Part shown: piece after piece, positions 1-6,585 of the stretch | Layout of the letters: the number at the start of each line of letters is the position of its first letter | Numbering within the stretch: the first letter of the stretch is position 1 | Source of the DNA: Halobacteriales archaeon SW_10_68_16 | GTDB lineage: Archaea > Halobacteriota > Halobacteria > Halobacteriales > Haloarculaceae | Reading direction: 5' to 3' | DNA length: 8,672 bases | Assembly: GCA_003023485.1 (NCBI GenBank) | Contig: PXSG01000035.1 | Location: 1 to 8,672, forward strand | The notes under the pieces: generated by a model | What the model was told of the DNA's origin: nothing | Database searches by the model: none | What the model saw: the letters and a program-made list of their open reading frames with translations, nothing else | Made by a program: the position numbers and the translations under genes

Positions 1-568
1 CCTCGCCCGAGTCGAGTTCTACGACGGTCTCCTCGACGGTAAACGTCCCCGACTCGGCGGCCACGACCTCTCCGCCCTCCGAATCGGGCGGGACCATCAC
101 CTTGTGGTCGATGCTCGGCGTCTCCGGCACGGAGCCGACGATGTCGCCGGCCTCTACCTCGTCGCCCTCCTCGATTTCGGGGGTAAACTCCCAGGTCTTC
201 TCCAGGTCGATGCCCGGCGCGTCGACCCCGCGGTCGAGAAAGGCCGAGCCCATCTTCTCCTCCAGAACGTCCAGGGGACGCTGGACGCCGTCGTAGATGG
301 AATCCAGCATGCCGGGCCCGAGGTCGACCGACAGCGGTGCGCCGGTCGATTCGACGGGTTCGCCCGGCGAGACGCCGGAGGTCTCCTCGTACACCTGAAT
401 CGTGGTCAGGTTCCCTTCGATCTCGATCACCTCGCCCATCAGGCCCTCCTCGCCGACGTAGACGACGTCGTTCATCTTCGCGTCGAGGTCCGTCGCCGTC
501 ACGACGGGGCCGGATACGCTCTCTATCGTGCCGTCCTCGCGGACGTCTGATTCTGTCGCTTGACTCAT
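1..568 (-). CDS. atpA: A-type ATP synthase subunit A, N-terminal part (runs off left edge)
   Basis: Catalytic subunit of the A1 head; with subunit B it forms the hexamer that makes ATP from ADP and phosphate on the cytoplasmic face of the membrane. Only the first 189 codons are present. They read [13 protein letters not shown] at the start, then the N-terminal beta-barrel (about residues 13-80, including [11 protein letters not shown] and GLMGEVIEI), the segment [19 protein letters not shown] (about 85-103) typical of A/V-type catalytic subunits, and the beginning of the family-specific bulge domain. The Walker A loop and catalytic residues lie beyond the window. The ATG at 566-568 is chosen because it forms an ATGA overlap with the stop of atpF, the coupling pattern used through this operon. 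Subunits B and D would be expected next, outside the window. Identification is secure from the conserved N-terminus and the operon position. Confidence 0.96.
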   Translation of the reverse strand, partial: MSQATESDVREDGTIESVSGPVVTATDLDAKMNDVVYVGEEGLMGEVIEIEGNLTTIQVYEETSGVSPGEPVESTGAPLSVDLGPGMLDSIYDGVQRPLDVLEEKMGSAFLDRGVDAPGIDLEKTWEFTPEIEEGDEVEAGDIVGSVPETPSIDHKVMVPPDSEGGEVVAAESGTFTVEETVVELDSGE

Positions 569-888
569 TCTTGGTCCATCAGGTCGATTCCGATCGCTCG
601 CTTGATCTGTGCGCGCAGTCCGCTGCTGCCGGCGCCACCGCCCAGCGTCACCACCACCGGTTCGACGCTCGTCTCGACGTCCTCGCGGACGCCCCGCGAG
701 AGGTACTCTAAGTCCCCGTCGTGCATCACGACGATGCCAACGTCCTCGTCGGACAAGAGGTCCTCGACCGTGTCGTCGAGGCGCTCTCCCTTTTCGTCGT
801 CGGGCACCTCGGCGAACTTCCGGACGCCGGCCAGGCGGAACCCGGTCGTAAAGTCCGGACTGCCGATGACGGCGATCTCCTGGCTCAT
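565..888 (-). CDS. atpF: A-type ATP synthase subunit F
   Basis: Small central-stalk (rotor) subunit that sits with subunit D under the A/B hexamer. The protein is 107 residues, the normal size for haloarchaeal subunit F. It begins [21 protein letters not shown], the Rossmann-like first strand and loop of the family; further conserved pieces are [15 protein letters not shown] (about 49-63) and a glycine-rich loop GGGAGSSGL before a C-terminal helix. The ATG at 886-888 overlaps the atpC stop as ATGA, and its own TGA (565-567) overlaps the atpA start in the same way, so translation is probably coupled. Because its upstream partner atpC is frameshifted here, coupling into this gene may be impaired. 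An in-frame extension upstream to about 1677 exists but lies antiphase over atpC and is rejected. Confidence 0.96.
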   Translation of the reverse strand: MSQEIAVIGSPDFTTGFRLAGVRKFAEVPDDEKGERLDDTVEDLLSDEDVGIVVMHDGDLEYLSRGVREDVETSVEPVVVTLGGGAGSSGLRAQIKRAIGIDLMDQE

Positions 889-1879
889 AGGATCACCAGT
901 TCCTCCTCGATCTCTTCGGGTTCGAGACCGGCCTCGCGCCCGCGAGCGATCGCCCGGATGTTCTCGACCTCCCGTTCCTTCGAGAGGACATACGAGAGCA
1001 CCGGACAGACCGACAGCGGGTACTTGTTCGAGAGGCGGTCGGCGTACTCCAGTTCCGCGCGGTGGAGCGCGTGCTCGAACGCGATGAGGGTCTCGGCGTC
1101 TTCGAGCGTCTCGAGGGCCGCTTCCAGTTCGTCGCCGTAGATGCTCGCGCGGATGTGCTCGACGAGCTGGTCCGTATTCCCGACGAGCTGTCTGATCTCG
1201 CCCGCGTCGAAGAGGCGACCGCCGTCGATGTAGTACTCCGATGGGTCCATGTCCGCACCGGAGCGTGCCAGCCGGAGCGCGTTCCGGAGGTTCCGGAAGT
1301 CGATCTCGGCGTGCAGGAACTCCGCGTACAGCTCCGTGGCGCGGGTCGCCTCGGCCAGCAACTCCTCGTAGAAGGTGCGGTCGACGGCGTTCTCTAAGGG
1401 GACGAGCGTGCCGGTCTCCTCGTAGTCGCGCAGGGCGTCCTCGAGGGCGTCGCCGTAGCGGGTCGACCCCAGCAGTTCGACCGCCGCCTCGACGGAGTCG
1501 ACGCCCGCAAGTTGGTCGAGGAACGCCTCGGAGAACTCGCCGGCGCGGATGAGGTCGTCCTCGATGTCCGCCCGGCCGGCCCCGGAGTATAAGCCCCGGA
1601 GGACCGTCTTGACGTTCCAGGCGTCGAACTTCCGCAGGTAGCGGGCGACGTAGTCGTACAGCCGGCCGTCGGCCCACCGCAGGAGGTCCTCGAAGTGTTT
1701 CGCGAGGTTGCGGTTCAGCGCGTACTCGACGAGGTCGACCCCCGAGTGGCGATGCCGCTTGGACCCATCCGGACCAGCTTGCGGTAGTCGTCGTCGCCGA
1801 ACAGCGCGGCCTTGCGCGCTCGCACGCGGGCAGTGACGTACTCGTAGTTGCCGCCCGCCTCGGACTGGTAGACGCTCAT
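885..1879 (-). pseudogene. atpC: A-type ATP synthase subunit C, internal ~55-nt deletion and frameshift
   Basis: Subunit C is the funnel-shaped protein linking the central stalk to the membrane rotor ring. The reading starts at ATG 1877-1879 (ATGA overlap with the atpE stop) and gives a normal N-terminus of 44 residues (SVYQSEAGGNYEYVTARVRAR, then DYRKLVRMGPSGIA). At 1747-1751 the frame changes: homology resumes in another frame at HSGVDLVEYALNRNLAKHF and continues intact to the stop at 885, including RKFDAWNVKTVLRGLYSGA and DFRNLRNALRLARSGADMDP. Relatives have about 18 more residues between these blocks (an RFMEE... to ...ALG segment, from memory). The gene is 995 nt; adding 55 gives 1050 nt, exactly 349 codons plus stop, the usual length. 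As read, translation from the start would end at 1715 after 54 residues. I saw no evident ATG restart in the second frame before 1250. It may be a true deletion or an assembly error. Confidence 0.93.
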
Positions 1880-2454
1880 TGCTCGAACAGTCGCTCCGAG
1901 ACCTCCCGGAGGTTGTCCTCCCAGACGTCGGCAAGCACCGAGTCGAAGGTGTTGTTCACGCGGATGCGCGCCCCGGTGGCCTCGGCGACGACGCCGCCCA
2001 GGCAGTCGAACTCGCCGGCATACTCGCAACCGTCGTAGTCGGCGACGACCGACTCCAGCAGGGCCGCGTCGTCGGACCGGCCGTACACCTCGACGCTCGC
2101 GTCGTCGTCGAACTCTGCGAGTGCGGCCTCGAGGAGTGCCCGGGTCAGTTCCTCCCGACCTTCCTCGAGGGTCGCGATCTCTTCCTCGACCGCCGCGCGG
2201 ACGTCTTCGAGGACGTCACGGCGGGCCTCGAGGCGTTGCTGTTTGGCCTCGAGGTTGGCGCTTGAGAGTTTCTGCTCGCGCTCCTGGTCGATCTGGCGCT
2301 CGACCTCGTGTTCGCGCTCCTCGCGGATCCCCTCGGCGTCGGCCTCGGCCTCGTCGATGATGGCTTTGGCTTCCTCTTTGGCCTCCTGGATGATCTGCTC
2401 GGCCTGCTGCTCGGCCTCCTCGCGGATGTCCGCGACGACCGTATCGAGGCTCAT
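1876..2454 (-). CDS. atpE: A-type ATP synthase subunit E (peripheral stalk)
   Basis: Peripheral-stalk subunit that pairs with subunit H in a long coiled coil and holds the A/B head still against rotation. The protein is 192 residues, close to the family norm. Residues 1 to about 90 are a charged coiled coil (EEAEQQAEQIIQEAKEEAKA, then REEREHEVERQIDQEREQKL). The C-terminal globular part (about 95-192) carries LGGVVAEATGARIRVNNTFDS, the conserved glycine-rich and VNNT-like core of the family. The start ATG at 2452-2454 follows the atpK stop by only 6 nt; the TGA at 1876-1878 overlaps the atpC start as ATGA. No strong Shine-Dalgarno precedes the start, so translation probably depends on coupling with atpK. 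Confidence 0.96.
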   Translation of the reverse strand: MSLDTVVADIREEAEQQAEQIIQEAKEEAKAIIDEAEADAEGIREEREHEVERQIDQEREQKLSSANLEAKQQRLEARRDVLEDVRAAVEEEIATLEEGREELTRALLEAALAEFDDDASVEVYGRSDDAALLESVVADYDGCEYAGEFDCLGGVVAEATGARIRVNNTFDSVLADVWEDNLREVSERLFEQ

Positions 2455-2460
2455 AGACGG

Positions 2461-2712
2461 TTAGACGAGGAAGATCGTGACCAGCGCCAGGATCACCAGT
2501 GTCTCCGGGATGACCGTGAGGATGAGGCCACGGCCGAACATGTCGTCGTCCTCGGCCGTCGCACCGACAGCCGCGGCACCGATACCCCGCTCGGCGATAC
2601 CCGCCCCGAGGGCGGCCAGCCCGACGGCGAGTGCCGCGCCCGCCGACGGCGGAATACCCGGACCGCCGTTTGCTTGCAGTACGAATTCGGTAAGTAGGGT
2701 GGTTGCGCTCAT
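2461..2712 (-). CDS. atpK: A-type ATP synthase subunit K (proteolipid, c-ring)
   Basis: Membrane proteolipid whose copies form the rotating ring that carries ions through the Ao part. The protein is 83 residues: a short N-terminal segment (1-24), a first glycine/alanine-rich transmembrane helix (about 25-52, AGAALAVGLAALGAGIAERG), a polar loop AEDDDMFGRG (53-62), and a second helix (63-83) holding the ion-binding glutamate in VIPETLVILAL (Glu70). One hairpin per polypeptide is normal for haloarchaea. The ATG at 2710-2712 (MSATTLLTEF) is preferred over an upstream in-frame ATG at 2754, because the extra 14 residues (MRWLDIRLSVNRKT) do not look like the family and that ATG sits inside the likely TATA element. 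A 153-nt gap and a TATA element upstream suggest an additional promoter of its own. Confidence 0.95.
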   Translation of the reverse strand: MSATTLLTEFVLQANGGPGIPPSAGAALAVGLAALGAGIAERGIGAAAVGATAEDDDMFGRGLILTVIPETLVILALVTIFLV

Positions 2713-2865
2713 GGTTTTGCGGTTTACGGACAGCCGTATGTCCAGCCACCGCACTCATAAAGCTTCTCAAAACCGCTCGTCAGGCCTCACTTCCGGCGGT
2801 TTGTCGGGAATCGTGTCAGGCTCTCGGAACCGGTCGTCGGTGGCCGCCACGACGGCGAGTGAGCG
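2713..2865. other. Intergenic gap atpI-atpK (no gene)
   Basis: This 153-nt gap is the only sizeable interruption in an otherwise overlapping operon. It holds a likely internal promoter for atpK (2755-2763) and, close to the atpI stop, a GC-rich imperfect inverted repeat (CGTCgGTGGC/GCCACGACG, 2835-2854). The repeat has almost no loop, so I do not call it a terminator. No reading frame here looks like a real protein. Confidence 0.6.
2755..2763 (-). promoter_or_regulatory. Probable internal TATA box for atpK
   Basis: On the minus strand this reads AGAAGCTTTATGAG around the element, with a purine-rich BRE-like AGAAG directly before CTTTATGA. Transcription would start about 27 nt downstream near 2733, giving a 5' leader of about 20 nt before atpK. 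It lies in the only long gap in the operon, which supports a real function. The likely purpose is to make more of the c-ring subunit, which is needed in many copies per enzyme. The assignment is by pattern only. Confidence 0.5.
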
Positions 2866-5051
2866 TTACTGTTCGGCGGTGTAGCTCCGCTCGTGGCCGA
2901 AGGGCTCGAACGTGTCGCCGCCGCCGTCGTAGAACTTGCTGAAGAACTCGACGTACTCGAGACGGACCGCCTGCAGGCCGGCACTCGTGACGCCCAGCGC
3001 CAGCACCAGCAGGTGACCGAGGACGAAGATCACGATACCGAAGAGGATGCCGACGATCCCCATGTGGATCAGTCCGGGGAACATCAGCGCCTCGGCGCCG
3101 TACTCGGAGACCACGTACCCCGGCGCGTCGCCGGTCAAGAAGTGGAACTCCCCGTGGTGGGTGTAGGCCCCGAAAAAGAGGAGGTTGACCACGAAAGCCA
3201 TCCCCGCCTTCGCCAGCAAAACCGCGGGGATCCGGGCATACGAGAGGACGTTCACGAGGACGTTCAGGCTCTCCAGCAGCCCGATGATCCCCTCGCCGGC
3301 GAGCAACAGGACCAGCCCTAGTGCCGCCAGCGCGAGGCCGGCCAGGCCGGCGGCTTCGGAGAAGCCGGTAAAGCCGAGCGGGTAGGCGACCGCCTCGGCG
3401 GCGATCTCCTGGCCGGTCCGCGGATTGAGTGCGCCCTCGGCGCCGAACACCGAGAACATGAACGCGGGTTTCTTGCCGGCGGCGGCGGTGCTGAAGATGA
3501 ACAGCCAGACGCCGCCCATCAGCAGCACCCACGACCCCTTCTCGGTGAGTGCCGCCCAGGCGCCGTGTCGGAGTTCCTTCAGGAACCCGAGCGCGTAGCC
3601 GACCGTCAGGTGCAACAGGCCGAACGCGAACCCCACCACGAGCCACGCCCGGGCGAAGTTGATGTCGACGGGCTGGAGCCCCTTGTGCATCGGGGCGCTG
3701 TGGAGGCCGACCACGCCCTCCCAGAACACGCTCGTGATGAAGTGCAAGCCGAAGAACTCGCCGTACAGGAACCCGAAGAACATCGTGAAGACGCCAGACC
3801 AGATCGAAAGGCCGCCAAGGGCCTGCCACCCCGAGCTGTCGACCTTTGTGTACAGCGCCCAGCCGATGAGGATGTAGAGGAGCCCGTACGCGACGTCGCC
3901 GATCATGAACCCGAACATCGCCGGGAAGGTCAACAGGAGGATGAACGTCGGGTCGAACTCGGTGTACTTGGGCCGGTTGATCACCCGGACGAGCATCTCG
4001 AAGGGCTTGCTTACCGCGGGGTTGTTCTGGATGACCGGCGGGCGGCCGTGGGCTGTCCGACGCCGGCCGACTCGTCCGTCGGTTCCTCGCCCGAGACCTC
4101 CTCGTGGGCGACCGCGTGGCCGTCCTCGTCGTAGTCGGCCCGTTCGAGTTCTGCGATCTCGACGTGGTCGCCCACGGCGTCGGTGATGGCGCCCTCGAAC
4201 TCGTCGTAGCGGGCCGTGGGGATCCACCCCTCGGCGACGAAGGCGTTCTCGGTCGTGGCGAAGGCCAGGGGGGCCTCGCGCTTCTCGACGTCGATGGCCA
4301 GTTCTTCTTCGGCGGCCAGCAGGAACCCGCCGACCTCGAGTTTCAGATCCTCCATCTCGTCCTCGACAGTCGAGAGCTTCGACTCGAGTTCGCGCTCCCG
4401 GTGGCGCAACTCCGCCAGATATTCCTCGGGATCGCCCTCGCCGTCGGGGATCTCGATGGCGGTGAAGGTGGCGTCCACGAGGACGTCCGCGAGCATCTCG
4501 TCGTCCGTGTAGGCGAAGACCGCCACGGTGTCGTCCGTGGTGTAGGTTTCGGAGGCGTCGACATCGCTGCCGGCGAGTGCCCGTCCGACCGACCCGGGGT
4601 CACCCTCGCCGACCCGGACGGAAAGCGAGTCATAGCCCGAGAACAGGTCGAGGTCGATTCCCAGCGCGACGAACGGCTCCATCAGGTCGATGCGTTCCCG
4701 GACGTCACGGAGTTCGTCCCGGAGTTCGTCGTGGCGGTCGTCGAGTTCGTTGACGTCCGCACGGACCTCCTCCAACTCTTCGTCGAGCGCCTCCTCGGTG
4801 ACGACCCGGTTTGTCGGCGAGACGTCCTCGCCGGTGACGCCAAGCGTCGACTTCAGCGCGCGGACGGTCACCAGTTTGCCCGAGGCCTCGTCGGCGCCCT
4901 TGATGGGGTCGCCGGGCTCGAAGCCCTCCCAGGAGCCGTCGTACTCCGTGACGTGCAACAGCCCCAGGTCGTGGGCGACCTCGATGACGTCGTCCATCAC
5001 GGGTTTGGAGCCGGTCACCGAGACCCGGCTCATCCGCTCAGGTCTGAGCAT
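2866..5051 (-). pseudogene. atpI: A-type ATP synthase subunit I (stator a-type), -1 frameshift in linker
   Basis: Membrane stator subunit that forms the ion half-channels beside the K ring. The start ATG (5049-5051, MLRPERMSRVSVTGSK) matches haloarchaeal relatives, overlaps the atpH end by 14 nt, and has GGAGG (5058-5062) 6 nt upstream. The first frame gives about 337 residues: cytoplasmic alpha/beta lobe and coiled coils (EELEEVRADVNELDDRHDEL; RERELESKLSTVEDEMEDL). Near 4037-4047 homology moves to another frame at PPVIQNNPAVSKPFEMLVRV and runs to the TAA at 2866, giving the membrane domain with the key SYARIPAVLLAKAG helix (its Arg, about residue 607, corresponds to the essential Arg of V/A-type a subunits) and the terminal VRLEYVEFFSKFYDGGG. 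Restoring one base gives 2187 nt (728 residues), a normal length. The likely site is GCCGCCCG, where one C of a run seems missing. This is probably an indel error, or else a recent mutation. Confidence 0.93.
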
Positions 5052-5337
5052 GGACCGCCTCCTCGAAGAGGTCCAGGACGTGCTCGGTCACGTCGTCCGT
5101 GCGGTTCTCGGCCGACGAGACGAGGTCCTCGCGCCCCTCGCGCCCCTCCTCGAGGATGCGCTCGCGTTCCTCCTCGACCTCCTCGCGAGCGACCGCGAGA
5201 CGTTCCTCGGCGACGTCCTCGGCCTCCTCGCGGGCCTCCTCGCGGATCTCGTCGGCCTCTTCGCGGGCCTCGGCCACGATCTCGTCGGCCTCGCGCTCGG
5301 CGTCCTTGATGCGCTCGAGTACCTGTGTGTCCGGCAT
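5038..5337 (-). CDS. atpH: A-type ATP synthase subunit H (peripheral stalk)
   Basis: First gene of the operon, encoding the peripheral-stalk partner of subunit E (also named ahaH). The protein is 99 residues and almost entirely a highly charged helix: MPDTQVLERIKDAEREADEI, then repeated A-x-x-EA-x-EI blocks (REEADEIREEAREEAEDV) with the hendecad-like spacing expected of the right-handed E/H coiled coil, and a short C-terminal tail DLFEEAVHAQT. There is no membrane segment. The ATG at 5335-5337 is the first in frame after a likely promoter. Low sequence complexity means the name rests on position (H-I-K-E-C-F-A is the standard haloarchaeal order) as much as on sequence, but both agree. Confidence 0.92.
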   Translation of the reverse strand: MPDTQVLERIKDAEREADEIVAEAREEADEIREEAREEAEDVAEERLAVAREEVEEERERILEEGREGREDLVSSAENRTDDVTEHVLDLFEEAVHAQT

Positions 5338-5430
5338 CGCTCAATCACGCCAATCTACCACGAGTGCCTATTTGGTAGTTGCGAAAACGGAATCCGGGGA
5401 ATTATCCCGACGAACACCCAAAAACCGACA
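5338..5430. promoter_or_regulatory. Divergent promoter region: ATP synthase operon / methyltransferase
   Basis: These 93 nt separate two divergently transcribed units. For the ATP synthase operon (minus) the best TATA-like element is CCAAATAG (5368-5375), predicting a start near 5344 and a very short leader to the atpH ATG at 5337. For the methyltransferase (plus) ATTAT at 5401-5405 lies 26-30 nt before the ATG at 5431, so that mRNA would be leaderless. Two inverted repeats overlap the elements: CTACCA (5355-5360) with TGGTAG (5373-5378), 12 nt apart, and GGGA-ATTA-TCCC (5397-5408). Either could be an operator; no regulator is identifiable. Confidence 0.5.
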
Positions 5431-6051
5431 ATGGGCGTCCTCGAAGACAAGGCACGCGCACGCGTCTTCTACAAGTACCTCTCGACGGTCTACGACCGCA
5501 TCAACCCCTTCGTCTGGAACGAGGAGATGCGCGACGAGGCGGTCGGGATGCTCGACATCGGGCCGGAAGACCGCGTGCTCGATGTCGGCTGTGGCACCGG
5601 CTTCGCGACCGAACGGCTCCTCGAAGAGACCGAACACGTCCACGGCCTCGACCAGAGCCCCCACCAGCTCTCGCGGGCCTTCGAGAAGTTCGGCAAGCGC
5701 GGCCCCGTGCGCTTCTACCTCGGGGACGCCGAACGGCTCCCGTTCGCCGAGGACGCCTTCGACGTGGTGTGGTCGTCGGGCTCCATCGAGTACTGGCCCA
5801 ACCCCGTCGCCGCGCTCGCGGAACTCCGGCGGGTGGCCCGCCCCGGCGGCCAGGCACTCGTCGTCGGTCCGGACTACCCCGACCGCACCGTCTTCCAGAA
5901 ACTCGCCGACGCCATCATGCTCTTCTACGACGAGAGCGAGGCCGACCGGATGTTCGCCGCGGCGGGCTTCGAGACGTTCGAACACCACATCCAGCAGGCC
6001 CGCCCCGGGAGCCCGCGTGCCATCACGACGCTGGCCGAGGTTCCCGAATAG
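5431..6051 (+). CDS. Class I SAM-dependent methyltransferase (UbiE/MenG-like)
   Basis: A 206-residue soluble methyltransferase with the Rossmann fold. Motif I, VLDVGCGTGFAT (49-60), binds S-adenosylmethionine; GLDQS (72-76) supplies the acidic residue for the ribose; GDAERLPF (98-105) and DVVWSSGSIEYWPNP (111-125) are motifs II/III; RPGG (137-140) is the usual turn before strand 5. The N-terminus MGVLEDKARARVFYKYLSTVYDRINPF resembles UbiE/MenG and MPBQ/MSBQ methyltransferases that act on quinones. Similar genes next to haloarchaeal ATP synthase operons make a role in methylating menaquinone plausible, but the substrate is inferred. The start at 5431 is chosen because ATTAT is correctly placed for a leaderless transcript; the frame is open much further upstream only because it runs antisense through atpH and atpI. 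It ends 27 nt from the stop of the convergent pilin gene. Confidence 0.88.
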   Translation: MGVLEDKARARVFYKYLSTVYDRINPFVWNEEMRDEAVGMLDIGPEDRVLDVGCGTGFATERLLEETEHVHGLDQSPHQLSRAFEKFGKRGPVRFYLGDAERLPFAEDAFDVVWSSGSIEYWPNPVAALAELRRVARPGGQALVVGPDYPDRTVFQKLADAIMLFYDESEADRMFAAAGFETFEHHIQQARPGSPRAITTLAEVPE

Positions 6052-6070
6052 AGTCCTCGCCACCGGACAC

Positions 6071-6092
6071 CGACGGCGTCACGTCGCCGTCG
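6071..6092. terminator. Stem-loop at convergent gene ends (possible bidirectional terminator)
   Basis: CGACGGCG (6071-6078) and CGCCGTCG (6085-6092) form a perfect 8-bp stem with a 6-nt loop, 20 nt after the methyltransferase stop and covering the stop codon of the convergent pilin gene. No T-rich run follows on either strand, so it may stabilise 3' ends rather than terminate. In DNA this GC-rich, an 8-bp repeat could arise by chance. Confidence 0.3.
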
Positions 6093-6537
6093 TCTCCAGC
6101 GTGGCGACCACCCCCCGGTCGGTCGCCACTGTCACCTCGACGTGTGCGCCGTCGACGAGTTGCGGGTCGTTCGTGGCTGCGAGTCGGAAGCCCCCCGTTT
6201 CGCCGGCCGACCACTCGTCGTCGCTGGCGACGTTGAACGGCCCCGTCGGGCCGCTCTCGAAACCGGTCGCCGCGAAGAAGGGGACCGGCGGCTGATGCTT
6301 CAGCGACTCCCCGTCGACGGTTACGGTCACCGACAGCGACGACACGTCCAGCGTCTCGCCACCACCGTGCGTGAGCGCGACGCGGTCCTGGCTGGCGTCG
6401 GCAGACAGCGACAGGTGGGCAGTCGGTGCGACCGGTGCGGGGTCGACCGCCGCGAGAGCGCCGACGGTCGTCGCCAGGAGGACGGTGACGCCCACGAGGA
6501 AGAGGATGCCGACGACCGGGGAGAGCGCACGGGACAC
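6079..6537 (-). CDS. Archaeal type IV pilin-like protein (Pilin_N, class III signal)
   Basis: A 152-residue protein with the hallmark haloarchaeal pilin N-terminus MSRALSPVVGILFLVGVTVL: a very short charged stretch, then the SPVVG motif and a hydrophobic helix (about 4-30). The prepilin peptidase PibD would be expected to cut after Arg3, leaving the hydrophobic helix on the mature subunit for assembly or membrane anchoring. The rest (about 35-152) is a polar beta-rich domain (HLSLSADASQDRVALTHGGG; LSVTVTVDGESL; GFRLAATNDPQLVDGAHVEV), as in small pilins of the DUF1628/PF07790 type. The start is GTG at 6535-6537, chosen because no ATG fits the signal peptide and a TATA element lies 27 nt upstream. 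It follows a secreted-protein gene on the same strand by 48 nt. Whether it forms pili or is a membrane-anchored pseudopilin cannot be told from sequence. Confidence 0.85.
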   Translation of the reverse strand: MSRALSPVVGILFLVGVTVLLATTVGALAAVDPAPVAPTAHLSLSADASQDRVALTHGGGETLDVSSLSVTVTVDGESLKHQPPVPFFAATGFESGPTGPFNVASDDEWSAGETGGFRLAATNDPQLVDGAHVEVTVATDRGVVATLETTAT

Positions 6538-6560
6538 GCCCGGGGGTGGCCACGCCTTCG

Positions 6561-6569
6561 GATATAAAA
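6561..6569 (-). promoter_or_regulatory. TATA box of the leaderless pilin gene
   Basis: The minus strand reads ATTTTATATCCG; the centre near 6565 is about 27 nt from the GTG start at 6537. This predicts a transcript starting at or next to the first base of the start codon, and it gives the pilin its own promoter separate from the gene upstream. It is the clearest TATA element in the window. Confidence 0.65.
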
Positions 6570-6585
6570 TTCCGGAGCCCCTCGA

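Noticed and set aside
2713..2754. Longer atpK start giving 14 extra residues
   Set aside because: The extension is unlike subunit K N-termini, and its ATG overlaps the probable TATA element of the internal promoter.
2835..2854. GC-rich inverted repeat just after atpI as a terminator
   Set aside because: The arms leave almost no loop, one arm has a bulge, and no T-run follows; chance is likely in this composition.
4030..4050. Programmed -1 ribosomal frameshifting in atpI
   Set aside because: There is no X-XXY-YYZ slippery heptamer, and subunit I is not known to need frameshifting; a missing base in a C-run is simpler.
4104..5309. Open frame of 401 codons on the plus strand
   Set aside because: It lies fully antisense to atpI and atpH, has the skewed composition of a GC-rich shadow frame, and shows no recognisable motif.
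4690..5430. N-terminal extension of the methyltransferase by about 247 codons
   Set aside because: The frame is open only because it is antisense to atpI/atpH; the added part is Ser/Arg-rich low complexity, and a promoter for the short form lies at 5401-5405.
5099..6295. 398-codon plus-strand frame across the methyltransferase and beyond
   Set aside because: It is a shifted frame over a clear methyltransferase gene, composed mainly of Ser, Arg, Thr and Pro, with no domain signal.
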